Shown here: positions 9,529 to 16,049 of the stretch, in pieces
Numbering within the stretch: position 1 is the stretch's first letter
How the letters are laid out: every line of letters starts with the position of its first letter
Source of the DNA: a virus
Virus record (IMG/VR): IMGVR_UViG_3300046009_001639
Span: 1 to 37,523 of that record
DNA: 37,523 nucleotides
Strand: one strand, 5' to 3'
Notes under the pieces: generated by a model
What the model was told of the DNA's origin: nothing
What the model saw: the letters and a program-made list of their open reading frames with translations, nothing else
The model's database searches: none
Position numbers and translations under genes: made by a program

Positions 9529-11265
9529 TTATGCTGCTCCGCCAATGGAGGCGAGTAGTTGTGCGATGTCAGGTCTTGGTCCAGCAGCAGGGGCCTCTCC
9601 GCTTTGTTGTTGTTCAGTTGGCTGCGAGGCAGGAACGGGGGCCGTTCCTACTGCTGGAATACCAGGTTGTTCAGCAGTTGCTGGTGGTGGTTCTGGTGCA
9701 AATGCTTTTTCTATAATAGTTTCTAATTGGAAACCTTTTTGTCTGCCTTGGATTACTTCGGCAATTCTCGTAATGATTTGAGATGGGTCTTGACCTTGGG
9801 CAGCAAGTGCGGGAATAGCTTGTGCATACTGAGCAACAGCAACCCTAAGAGAATCACGCATTTCTTCAATGTCAACTCTTTGTTCTTCTTGCGTAACATT
9901 TAACTCCATTGGGATTTCTCGGCGAACATAATCACGGGACACTAACTTATCGCTACGCATTTGTAGTAATGCAATGATGGCTCGGTTAGGATCCATACCA
10001 GACATAATACCGTAACGTACATCTACGCCATACTCGCCTTTAATATCACGAGATGGTGTGTACTTCATTGTATAAGGTGTACCGTCATCGGTTCCCTTAA
10101 TAGTCTTAGTCATACTACCAAAGACAACTTCATCTACTTCAAAGCAAAGTGCAACTAACTCTTGGAACAATCTAGCAAACTGCGCTTGTGCTGCTTTAAC
10201 CTGTGTATCAAAGCCTGCTTGTAATGCTTGAACTCCACGACCTGTAACAACAGAGGCATCAATATTACCTGAACGAGATTCAGGGTAGCGAGAACCTAAT
10301 CTTAACTCACGCTCTAGTACACCTGACTCTGTAAATACTCCTGCTGGTAGTTCTAGTGGAACTCTACGAATACCTTGTGGATTAGCAGAACGCATAATTG
10401 CATCAGGTCCTAGTGCTAACTCCTGAACATCTTGTGGAATAGCGATAGGTGCTTGAATAGATTTTTCTGCTGCTTGAATCTGCAACACTGCAAAGCGAGC
10501 ACGGGCTAACTGAACGGATAGAACATCATCAAATTGTCCACGAGCTTCACCATCCAAGGATGAACGAAGTGCAACTCTTGCTAAACACTTACCGACTGGG
10601 TTAGGTGTATTAGATAGAACTAAGTTATTACGTTCTGGTATAAAAATTAAGTCTTGATCTTTATCGTGGTATCTAACGATAGATAGGTAAGGGGAAGCGT
10701 AAGAATAAACTGTCTTTCCAACTATTTGATCGTAGAACTCAGGATATTGGGAAGCGATAGTTTCAGCATCGGATGCAATGATCTGTGATATAGATAAGCA
10801 ACGACCAAAGCGGTCTACCTCAGGGTATACACCAAAAGGATTTAGTAAACGGATACGAGGATTGTTTGTCTCATAATCCATTTCAATCATTGCTGGCAAT
10901 AGACCGTAGGTATTAAAGTAATCAGCACCGGTATACATTTGGATCTGTAGATCAGAAGATGCTACATAGTAATTAGCAATACGAGTTCTAGTATCAGCAG
11001 CACGGCGTTGGGTATCAGATACCATATTGGTTGCTGCACAGTTAAAGGATGGCAGTGGTGCCATTACCTCTGCTAGATCACGGGCAGCTACATCTACAAA
11101 GTTTGCAACTAAAGGCTTTGGGTAATCCTCTGAGAACATCGCTGGATATACTTTTGATATATCACCTTGGCGCACAGAAAGAACATCGCGCATACGCTGG
11201 TCTCTAGCTGCATAGCGGTTCTTCAACCGATCTATCTTTGAGACTACCTCTTTAGTTGATAACAA
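9529..11265 (-). CDS. Phage portal protein, 578 aa
   Basis: Portal proteins form the dodecameric ring through which DNA enters and leaves the head. The evidence is the position directly downstream of the terminase large subunit, the typical length, and the sequence layout. An N-terminal helical clip region carries DYPKPLVANFVDVAARDLAE. A mid region has ARARFAVLQIQAAEKSIQAP. A Gln-rich helical stem (ALQAGFDTQVKAAQAQFARL) precedes a C-terminal Pro/Ala/Gln-rich tail (residues ~515-560) of low complexity. The start is TTG 11265 with AAGGAG six bases upstream, formed partly by the terminase stop region. SPP1-like portal family by overall pattern. Confidence 0.8.
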   Translation of the reverse strand: MLSTKEVVSKIDRLKNRYAARDQRMRDVLSVRQGDISKVYPAMFSEDYPKPLVANFVDVAARDLAEVMAPLPSFNCAATNMVSDTQRRAADTRTRIANYYVASSDLQIQMYTGADYFNTYGLLPAMIEMDYETNNPRIRLLNPFGVYPEVDRFGRCLSISQIIASDAETIASQYPEFYDQIVGKTVYSYASPYLSIVRYHDKDQDLIFIPERNNLVLSNTPNPVGKCLARVALRSSLDGEARGQFDDVLSVQLARARFAVLQIQAAEKSIQAPIAIPQDVQELALGPDAIMRSANPQGIRRVPLELPAGVFTESGVLERELRLGSRYPESRSGNIDASVVTGRGVQALQAGFDTQVKAAQAQFARLFQELVALCFEVDEVVFGSMTKTIKGTDDGTPYTMKYTPSRDIKGEYGVDVRYGIMSGMDPNRAIIALLQMRSDKLVSRDYVRREIPMELNVTQEEQRVDIEEMRDSLRVAVAQYAQAIPALAAQGQDPSQIITRIAEVIQGRQKGFQLETIIEKAFAPEPPPATAEQPGIPAVGTAPVPASQPTEQQQSGEAPAAGPRPDIAQLLASIGGAA

Positions 11266-11274
11266 TATTGCTCC

Positions 11275-13137
11275 TTAAATAAACGTGCGTTCCTTCTCAG
11301 CAAAGAGTTCATCAAGATTGACAACCACTCTTTTGTTCTGTTCGTACTTTGATAGGAATGGATTTTTAAGATGGTGTGTCTGGTACTTACCATAGTTGAG
11401 CATCTCTCTTGCTCTGATCTCACAGAACCAAAGAGCCATTACCATATCTGTCTTACCCTTAGTCGTAGGAGACCAAGTAATTAACTGCTCTATTAGAGCC
11501 TTAATGTTTTCAGTTTGATCTGAAGGCAAATGTATTAGGTTATCCCTATGGTGCTTACCATCAAATTGCTTAGTACCAAATAAGGTAGCCATAGATGCAA
11601 CACCGAAACCTGCATCCCATTTATTATTACCAGTATGGTGTTCTTTAAACTGTACACCTTTAGATGCTAAGTGCATCTTGATACCTTCATCTTGTGTTAA
11701 GAAAGATTGAAATGCGTTCTTCTCTACTATCCACTCACTAGGACCATACAGGGATGTCCAGTCAAATATTAAATTTCTAATAGCAGCAGGGCTAGGCCGC
11801 GTAATCTTGATAGCATCTACGATGTAGCGTTTGTTACTAGCTCTATCTATTGCATAACAGATAGCTGCGGTATCTCCTACCATCGCAGGATCAAGTCCAC
11901 AGATAAAAGTAAAGCCATTTAAATCTCTTGGGTGTCCAGGATGACCTGCGGTTAATCTACCCGACTTACGCATACCATCAATAGATCCACGAACACAGAC
12001 TGGGTCAAAGGCTGCATCATCTGATATATCTTGTTGCTGGTAAATCAAAGCCCAGGTTGAAGCATCCATAGATTGGCGTTCGTTATATAGGTTACGCCCA
12101 TTCCATCTAGGGTAAAGATTAGTTACTGGATCCTTCTCAGTCTCTTCCTGACCATCAAAGGGTTGATCGGATGCGGGCCATAAGGTTTCCCATTTATCGG
12201 GATCATCATCTACTGTAAGTAGAGCTGGCATTGCTAGGTAGGACCAAGGTACTAGGCCACCAGGATATCTATCGTTGTTGCGTAGTTCTTTATATAAATC
12301 AACTGAGGCAACACGGGTACCTATGATAATAAGTTTACCTGTGGGGTTAAGACGAGATCTAACATCTTGGGTTAACCACTTGATCTGTCGTTCAAAGTCA
12401 TTAGCATTGGATAGAGTTACAGCATCGTCTACTATAATCATATCTGCTCGTTTACCGTAGATCTGACCGCCAATACCAACTGCTTCTATATTGGGATCCT
12501 TCTCACCAGATTCACGCAATTCATCACCGAAGGTAACGCGAGTTGCTTGCCAGGAGGCCGACTTAGATTTAAAACCAATACCGGCAGCGTAAGCTGACTG
12601 GAGGGCCTCATACTGCGGATGGGTAAGTCTTTGCTTTATAGCGTATAAAAAGTCTGCGGCTAATCTTTGAGTTTGGGAAACTATTAAGACTCTAAAGTTT
12701 GGGTTCTTACAGACCTGCCAGGTGACGTAGTCAATTGTAATAGTCATTGACTTGGCGTGGTTGGGTGGAATGTTTAGAAGTATGCGGTTATTAGCTAATC
12801 CTTTTTCATACTTCATAGAGGGGTGCAACCAAGAAGGTTGCCCGACCTCAATCATATCTACTAAATTTTGTTGATGGGGAAAGGTCTTATTATGTAAGAA
12901 GCGATCCCTGAACTGGGCGAAGGTAATCTCATTTACATCACCTAGTGCAAAGTTCTTATCTCTAAGACCTAGGCGGGTTCTATCTACCTTGTCTGAGAAT
13001 ATCTTGTCTGTCCTGCGGTAGTACTCATAAGTCTTAATGGATTTACCGGCGGAGGCACAGGCTTGCTCTATCGTCATACCTTCTGCTACGGAATTTAAAA
13101 TAATCCGCTTGCCGATATCTGCTGAGTTCTCAGCCAT
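11275..13137 (-). CDS. terL: Terminase large subunit (packaging ATPase-nuclease), 620 aa
   Basis: It drives DNA into the procapsid and cuts the concatemer. The ATPase domain has a variant Walker A, PPNHAKSM (residues 124-131), and Walker B ADMIIVDDA (231-239). The RNase H-like nuclease domain begins near FICGLDPAMVGDTAAICYA and continues to ADMVMALWF. Residues ~1-60 form an extra N-terminal helix-turn-helix-like unit (GMTIEQACASAGKSIKTYEY), which resembles a small-terminase DNA-binding domain; no separate small subunit was seen. It is the first gene of the leftward structural operon and reads away from the non-coding hub at 13138-13795. Confidence 0.92.
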   Translation of the reverse strand: MAENSADIGKRIILNSVAEGMTIEQACASAGKSIKTYEYYRRTDKIFSDKVDRTRLGLRDKNFALGDVNEITFAQFRDRFLHNKTFPHQQNLVDMIEVGQPSWLHPSMKYEKGLANNRILLNIPPNHAKSMTITIDYVTWQVCKNPNFRVLIVSQTQRLAADFLYAIKQRLTHPQYEALQSAYAAGIGFKSKSASWQATRVTFGDELRESGEKDPNIEAVGIGGQIYGKRADMIIVDDAVTLSNANDFERQIKWLTQDVRSRLNPTGKLIIIGTRVASVDLYKELRNNDRYPGGLVPWSYLAMPALLTVDDDPDKWETLWPASDQPFDGQEETEKDPVTNLYPRWNGRNLYNERQSMDASTWALIYQQQDISDDAAFDPVCVRGSIDGMRKSGRLTAGHPGHPRDLNGFTFICGLDPAMVGDTAAICYAIDRASNKRYIVDAIKITRPSPAAIRNLIFDWTSLYGPSEWIVEKNAFQSFLTQDEGIKMHLASKGVQFKEHHTGNNKWDAGFGVASMATLFGTKQFDGKHHRDNLIHLPSDQTENIKALIEQLITWSPTTKGKTDMVMALWFCEIRAREMLNYGKYQTHHLKNPFLSKYEQNKRVVVNLDELFAEKERTFI

Positions 13138-13147
13138 TTAACTCCCC

Positions 13148-13168
13148 TGTGGATAAACCTGTGGATAA
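13148..13168. other. Two tandem DnaA-box-like sites (possible replication start)
   Basis: Positions 13148-13156 and 13160-13168 both read TGTGGATAA, the complement of the classic DnaA box TTATCCACA, repeated with a 12-base period. They lie 11 bases upstream of the terminase start and next to an AT-rich stretch (13178-13230), the arrangement expected of an origin with an unwinding element. One more copy occurs at 19471-19479 inside a gene, probably by chance. Actinobacterial boxes are often TTGTCCACA, so use by the host DnaA is unproven. Confidence 0.45.
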
Positions 13169-13206
13169 GCGCCGAGAGTAAATTCTTTTAATTTTACTAG
13201 GCCCAG

Positions 13207-13229
13207 AATATTATACTGGAGATAATATT
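13207..13229. promoter_or_regulatory. AT-rich perfect inverted repeat with divergent -10-like boxes
   Basis: Eight-base arms AATATTAT (13207-13214) and ATAATATT (13222-13229) flank seven bases. On the minus strand the repeat contains a perfect TATAAT, suitably placed to serve the terminase operon. On the plus strand TATTAT or TATACT could serve a rightward transcript. No good -35 hexamer was seen for either. It could be a promoter-operator, part of an origin, or both. Confidence 0.4.
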
Positions 13230-13230
13230 A

Positions 13231-13424
13231 CACTACACCTGCCGCTTTGCGTATGTTGTCTGGTAACTCCCGAAGGAGCTACAGCGACTGAGGGGTAAAA
13301 CCTTCGCTCGCCCTTAGGGGGCATCGCGTAGGTTTACCGAAGCGATGTGGTCGTAAAACTTAAAGCGGTTCGTTTTACTCCCCTACTATATATAAGGCGG
13401 GAAATTAACTCCATTTCCCGTTTT
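13231..13424 (+). ncRNA. Candidate structured small RNA (unknown class) ending in a terminator-like hairpin
   Basis: No convincing coding frame. Helices found by eye on the plus strand: P1 closes the element by pairing CCGCTTT (13242-13248) with AAAGCGG (13362-13368). Inside lie hairpins 13263-13282, 13283-13308 (AGCGA/TCGCT plus AGG/CCT), 13310-13322 and 13322-13347 (ATCGC/GCGAT plus GTA/TAC). A further hairpin, 13353-13359 with 13372-13378 (GTAAAAC/GTTTTAC), holds the P1 3' strand in its loop, which would make a pseudoknot. The loop GGTAAA (13294-13299) can pair with TTTACC (13333-13338). A terminator-like hairpin follows at 13398. Orientation is inferred from that hairpin. It could instead be a packaging or origin DNA structure. 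Confidence 0.4.
13398..13424 (+). terminator. Terminator-like hairpin after the folded segment
   Basis: CGGGAAAT (13398-13405) and ATTTCCCG (13413-13420) form a perfect 8-bp stem with a seven-base loop, followed by TTTTCT. The U-tract is short, so termination may be partial. It would end a rightward transcript that begins near 13220. Confidence 0.5.
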
Positions 13425-13795
13425 CTGGTAATAAATCTTTATAAATGTGATACACCTCACTTACAAAGTATATCAAAACGGACATATCGGGCTATATCCA
13501 GCCAGCTTCACTTTAGCAAATATTTTTATATAGAGTACATAATACTAACTCATCTCTATATTTAACACCTGGGGTCGCTCGGCTGGCTTGTGTGGTGTTT
13601 GCTGAGTGTGTATGCCTGTCCGATTTGCTATGGTTAGCGGTTAGCAGATTGTTAGATAAAATCCCCGGGCGGCCTACCCCTAGGCGCCCTCCCGTTAACA
13701 ATAACCCGGCCTTAGATCCGGGCAGCTCTTACAATTTAAATGCCTAGCAAGAGTAATTAGATTAAGGCCACCTACTAACTAAGGAGATCTATCTA
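13425..13795. other. Non-coding leader region before the rightward cassette
   Basis: About 370 bases with no convincing gene; short frames here lack ribosome-binding sites and resemble no protein. The first half is AT-rich. The second half has a hairpin at 13667-13689 (GGGCG/CGCCC and CCTA/TAGG with one bulged G) and another at 13705-13722 (CCCGG/CCGGG). A direct repeat GGTTAGC lies near 13632-13645, just before a TAAAAT -10-like box at about 13656. This probably holds the promoter and leader of the first cassette gene, which has AAGGAG upstream of its ATG. Confidence 0.45.
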
Positions 13796-14005
13796 ATGAA
13801 CGCTAACACCTACCCGCTAACCGCTCACCTATCGCCCGGCTCTATTAGCCGGCTAGTTTATTGGTCAATAGCTTACGCACTAAGCCACCCCGGCGAATTA
13901 AACCGGGCAAGGTTAGCCGCCGGCCTAGCCGGTGATAAGTATCAGCAAGCTGCCGCCGGCGCTCTAATAGCTGCCGCCATAATCAACGCCACGCCGGGGC
14001 AATAA
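13796..14005 (+). CDS. First gene of the rightward cassette, 69 aa, Ala-rich
   Basis: ATG 13796 follows an AAGGAG site nine bases upstream. The protein is helical and Ala/Leu-rich, with PGSISRLVYWSIAYALSHPG in the middle and AAAGALIAAAIINATPGQ at the end, which may be a weak membrane segment or a packed helix. The coding sequence is crowded with CCGG/GCCGGC, unlike the structural genes. Family not recognised. Its place at the head of the block suggests early expression. Confidence 0.55.
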   Translation: MNANTYPLTAHLSPGSISRLVYWSIAYALSHPGELNRARLAAGLAGDKYQQAAAGALIAAAIINATPGQ

Positions 14006-14020
14006 GTAACCGGCGGATAG

Positions 14021-14050
14021 TTGACATACGGTAGACACCCGCACTATTCT
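14021..14050 (+). promoter_or_regulatory. Sigma-70-type promoter for the 14100 gene cluster
   Basis: A perfect -35 TTGACA (14021-14026) and a -10 TATTCT (14045-14050) are separated by 18 bases. The predicted start, near 14057, coincides with the first base of a 6-bp hairpin. The spacer contains ATACGGTAG, a motif that recurs at 14582 and 16029. Confidence 0.55.
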
Positions 14051-14056
14051 TAGACG

Positions 14057-14073
14057 GTGAGCAGATGGCTCAC
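14057..14073 (+). other. 5' leader hairpin
   Basis: GTGAGC (14057-14062) and GCTCAC (14068-14073) form a 6-bp stem with a five-base loop, then TTATT. It would cap the 5' end of a transcript starting at the promoter above. It could stabilise the messenger RNA or act as a weak attenuator. Confidence 0.4.
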
Positions 14074-14099
14074 TTATTGATAATAGATAGGATCAGATT

Positions 14100-14264
14100 A
14101 TGAAAGCTTTATTTATTTTAGCAGCTATTACCCCGCCGCTATTATTTATAGTTAGCGGCCAAATAGTTTTAACCGTTGCCAATATCGGCGCTTTACTATT
14201 GATCGCCGGCCTTGCAACTAGTGTGACCGTAATGATCGCCGCTCTTAATAGTGGGGTAAAGTAA
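14100..14264 (+). CDS. Small membrane protein with two hydrophobic segments, 54 aa
   Basis: ATG 14100 to TAA 14264. Two hydrophobic stretches (ALFILAAITPPLLFIVSG, residues 3-20, and TVANIGALLLIAGLATSVTV, 25-44) suggest a two-helix inner-membrane protein. The stop overlaps the next ATG (TAATG). The ribosome-binding site is weak (TAGGATCAG). Small membrane proteins in early phage regions often act on the host envelope or on superinfection, but nothing specific is visible here. Confidence 0.6.
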   Translation: MKALFILAAITPPLLFIVSGQIVLTVANIGALLLIAGLATSVTVMIAALNSGVK

Positions 14265-14407
14265 TGAATAGATCAAAACAATACGTAAGACTAACCGACA
14301 CCATCACCGGTGAGCTTATAGTTAGCGCTGATCTAACACCGGCGGCAGCTAGGCGGATCATTAAAGAGTACGCCCGATTTGGTTATGAATTGGCGGTGGC
14401 TATCTAA
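14264..14407 (+). CDS. Small protein, 47 aa, unknown function
   Basis: Starts at the ATG overlapping the previous stop and ends in TAA overlapping the next ATG. The protein begins MNRSKQYVRLTDTITGELIV, likely a beta-hairpin, followed by a basic helix (TPAAARRIIKEYARFG). The compact strand-strand-helix layout and coupled translation argue that it is real. No family recognised. Confidence 0.55.
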   Translation: MNRSKQYVRLTDTITGELIVSADLTPAAARRIIKEYARFGYELAVAI

Positions 14408-14556
14408 TGACCAATAAATGCGATAGTTGCAACAATAAGGCCGCTTATACCGTCGCCGGCTATTACCTGGCGCACTACCTATGCGCCCCCTGCGCTGCTA
14501 GCTTATGCTTAAAGCAAGGCGACACCGTCGGCGCTGCTAAGCTTATCAATCAATAG
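14407..14556 (+). CDS. Zinc-ribbon micro-protein, 49 aa
   Basis: Two CxxC knuckles, C5-D-S-C8 and C26-A-P-C29, separated by an aromatic strand (YTVAGYYLAHYL), form a likely zinc ribbon. It starts at the ATG overlapping the previous stop. Similar Cys-pair proteins recur in this cassette (16278, 17057, 17361). The target is unknown; a role in binding host proteins or nucleic acid is a common guess for such ribbons. Confidence 0.6.
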   Translation: MTNKCDSCNNKAAYTVAGYYLAHYLCAPCAASLCLKQGDTVGAAKLINQ

Positions 14557-14558
14557 TG

Positions 14559-14593
14559 TTGACCTATCGCCTACCGGTGAGATACGGTAGGCG
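14559..14593 (+). promoter_or_regulatory. Possible promoter-operator: TTGACC plus 9-bp inverted repeat
   Basis: TTGACC (14559-14564) lies upstream of CGCCTACCG (14568-14576), which pairs perfectly with CGGTAGGCG (14585-14593) across eight bases. A -10 with normal spacing would fall within the right arm, but the sequence there (TACGGT) is a poor match. The repeat could be an operator or a leader hairpin for the 14636 gene. Confidence 0.4.
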
Positions 14594-14635
14594 GTGGGAT
14601 TCCACTAACGGGATCACTAACGGGAGGATATACCT

Positions 14636-15097
14636 ATGAATAAAGATCACCTAATCGCAGCGCTTGAAGAGATAAACGCTGCCAATGCTATCGGCGACAA
14701 TATGTCGGCCTTATGGGATAAGCTGCCGGATTATGTTGCCGGCCCTAATTGGATAGGCGAGATTATAGACGCAGCTAGCCAATGGCAAGGATACTTATAT
14801 GAGGATAAAGACTACTCACTAGACGATCTAACCGATTACGTGCACGAGCTAGCTAATAGTGAGTGTGAAACCTATTATTCACATATAAATAAGCGTGTCC
14901 AGGATCTAGCCTTATGGGCTTATCCGGCGATAGATAGCGACGTGGAGGAGCTAACCGGCGGGCAGATAGTAGATCTAACCCTAACCGGCCTTAATTCTCT
15001 TTACTTATTCGCAGCGATGAGATCTTTATTCGCTGCGGTAATAGAGTACGCATATGAGCGGGCAGCAGAATTAGAGAGTGAGCTTACTAGTGCATAA
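14636..15097 (+). CDS. Acidic helical protein, 153 aa, unknown function
   Basis: A good ribosome-binding site (GGGAGG, nine bases upstream) and ATG 14636. The protein is strongly acidic and predicted all-helical, with many aromatic residues (YLYEDKDYSLDDLTDYVHEL), and ends in a helix (EYAYERAAELESELTSA). The negative charge is typical of DNA-mimic or protein-binding early phage proteins, but no mimic family is recognised. The largest of the cassette proteins, it has its own upstream inverted repeat. Confidence 0.6.
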   Translation: MNKDHLIAALEEINAANAIGDNMSALWDKLPDYVAGPNWIGEIIDAASQWQGYLYEDKDYSLDDLTDYVHELANSECETYYSHINKRVQDLALWAYPAIDSDVEELTGGQIVDLTLTGLNSLYLFAAMRSLFAAVIEYAYERAAELESELTSA

Positions 15098-15236
15098 GCC
15101 TATCTATTACCGGATCCGGTTAGGTGTGAGGATCTTATTCTGGCTAAGTGTTGCCGGTTTATTCTGGCTAGTTAGTAGCCGTCTATGGTGGACACCGGGC
15201 GGCTATTGTATCGGCGATCTAGTTAGCTGCGGGTAA
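15090..15236 (+). CDS. Small single-pass membrane protein, 48 aa
   Basis: A GTG start at 15090 overlaps the last eight bases of the preceding gene; no ATG exists in frame. The N-terminus is basic (HKPIYYRIRLGVR). It is followed by one clear membrane helix (ILFWLSVAGLFWLVSS, residues 15-30), then Trp-Trp and two cysteines (C40, C47) that could form a disulfide outside the membrane. A perfect 12-bp palindrome ACCGGATCCGGT lies inside the gene (15109-15120). Confidence 0.5.
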   Translation: MHKPIYYRIRLGVRILFWLSVAGLFWLVSSRLWWTPGGYCIGDLVSCG

Positions 15237-15237
15237 T

Positions 15238-15282
15238 TGGTGGCGTATTATCGCCGCCGGCCTAATATCCGGCGGCGGTAAT
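15238..15282 (+). other. Strong intergenic hairpin with TTGGTGGC leader (copy 1)
   Basis: A TTGGTGGC leader runs into a hairpin whose arms are 15247-15260 and 15269-15282 (14 bp, core CGCCGCCGG/CCGGCGGCG, loop CCTAATAT). The single non-Watson-Crick pair is U·G on the plus strand. No U-tract follows, so it is not a standard terminator. It resembles the element at 16001. Confidence 0.5.
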
Positions 15283-15299
15283 CTCCTACCAATAAAGGG

Positions 15300-15343
15300 T
15301 TAGCCGGTAAAGCGCCGGCTAATGGTAAGAGAGAGAGAGAGAG
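15300..15343 (+). promoter_or_regulatory. Inverted repeat followed by a (GA)n ribosome-binding tract
   Basis: TTAGCCGG (15300-15307) and CCGGCTAA (15315-15322) form a perfect 8-bp stem with a seven-base loop. A pure GA run follows (15329-15343), ending eight bases before ATG 15351. No other Shine-Dalgarno sequence is present, so the GA run probably serves as one, and the hairpin may tune access to it. Confidence 0.45.
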
Positions 15344-15350
15344 TACGCAT

Positions 15351-15710
15351 ATGATAGATCTATTAGGCGTAAACACTTACGCTCAGATAGCAGCGAATAA
15401 ATTGGCGGGAGAGAGTGATCTTACCGATCAATTTACCCAACTAGTCAGCACCTTAGACACCAAATTAGCGGATAGGGGAGAGATCCTAGCCAAATTAGAG
15501 AGTAAAGCTGAGGAGATAGGCAGCGATAATCTATGGAATAGATACGAGAGTGCCGATCAAGCCTACGCTTATGGGCTAGACCTTAGATCCTTATTGGAGG
15601 ATTACTTAGCCGGATATGAGGATCGGGAGGGGTTAGAGTGGCAGCTTGCCGATCTAGTTAAGTCTACCGGTAGCGAATTATGGTACCGGTTAGAACGTGC
15701 TCAATGGTAA
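15351..15710 (+). CDS. Acidic helical protein, 119 aa, unknown function
   Basis: ATG 15351 follows the GA run. The protein is acidic and helical, with likely coiled-coil stretches (DTKLADRGEILAKLESKAEE) and repeated Asp-Leu/Glu-Trp pairs toward the end. The stop overlaps the start of the next gene. Composition resembles the 153-aa protein upstream, suggesting both belong to a set of acidic takeover proteins; this is inference. Confidence 0.55.
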   Translation: MIDLLGVNTYAQIAANKLAGESDLTDQFTQLVSTLDTKLADRGEILAKLESKAEEIGSDNLWNRYESADQAYAYGLDLRSLLEDYLAGYEDREGLEWQLADLVKSTGSELWYRLERAQW

Positions 15711-15892
15711 AGCTATTAGTTAGCCGGGAGAGTAACGGCGTATTAGGCAACTATTACAGCGTAAGCGCCTATGATGGCGATACTTACTTAGGGCAAGAGA
15801 TCTACGCCGGATACACTAAGAGAGAGAGTGAGCGCCGGGCAAGAGAGAGCGTAAGAGAGAGAGGAGGGCTAGGATTATGGGCCAGAAAATAG
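15704..15892 (+). CDS. Small basic protein, 62 aa, unknown function
   Basis: The start is placed at ATG 15704, overlapping the previous stop, instead of the in-frame ATG 15680, which would give an unlikely N-terminus and a longer overlap. The first half looks beta-rich (NYYSVSAYDGDTYLGQEIY). The second half is an Arg/Glu-rich helix (KRESERRARESVRERGG) encoded by GA-repeat DNA that also supplies the ribosome-binding site of the next gene. The strand-then-helix pattern resembles small phage proteins of unknown role. Confidence 0.5.
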   Translation: MVKLLVSRESNGVLGNYYSVSAYDGDTYLGQEIYAGYTKRESERRARESVRERGGLGLWARK

Positions 15893-15999
15893 AGCAAGAG
15901 ATCGCCGACGGTATTATCGCAGCAGCGCCGGATAAGGAAAGCGCAGCGATAGCTAAGTCTATGATAGATAGCGGTAAAATTATAATTATGGGATTTTAG
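15877..15999 (+). CDS. Micro-protein, 40 aa
   Basis: ATG 15877 has a strong GAGGAGGG site inside the end of the previous gene and overlaps it by 16 bases. The protein is a short amphipathic helix (EQEIADGIIAAAPDKESAA) with a hydrophobic end (KIIIMGF). Its length makes the call less certain, but the ribosome-binding site is good. Confidence 0.42.
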   Translation: MGQKIEQEIADGIIAAAPDKESAAIAKSMIDSGKIIIMGF

Positions 16000-16000
16000 T

Positions 16001-16049
16001 TGGTGGCTTACTATGCGAGCCTATCGGTATACGGTAGGCTTGCGTAGTA
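16001..16049 (+). other. Long intergenic hairpin with TTGGTGGC leader (copy 2)
   Basis: The leader TTGGTGGC (16000-16007) matches copy 1 at 15238. The arms 16009-16026 and 16032-16049 form an 18-bp stem with a five-base loop (GTATA). The three non-Watson-Crick pairs are all G·U when read as plus-strand RNA. The inner part contains the CGGTAGGC half-site shared with 14585. A competing short stem, GTAG/CTAC, can form at 16044-16055. No U-tract is present. Confidence 0.5.

Noticed and set aside
13347-13701. Short frames on both strands in the non-coding hub (13347-13565 plus, 13513-13701 minus)
   Set aside because: No ribosome-binding site, unlikely amino-acid composition, and the first runs through the terminator-like hairpin.
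15247-15282. CRISPR repeat or array in the hairpin-rich rightward cassette
   Set aside because: The hairpins differ in sequence and spacing; there is no regular repeat-spacer pattern.
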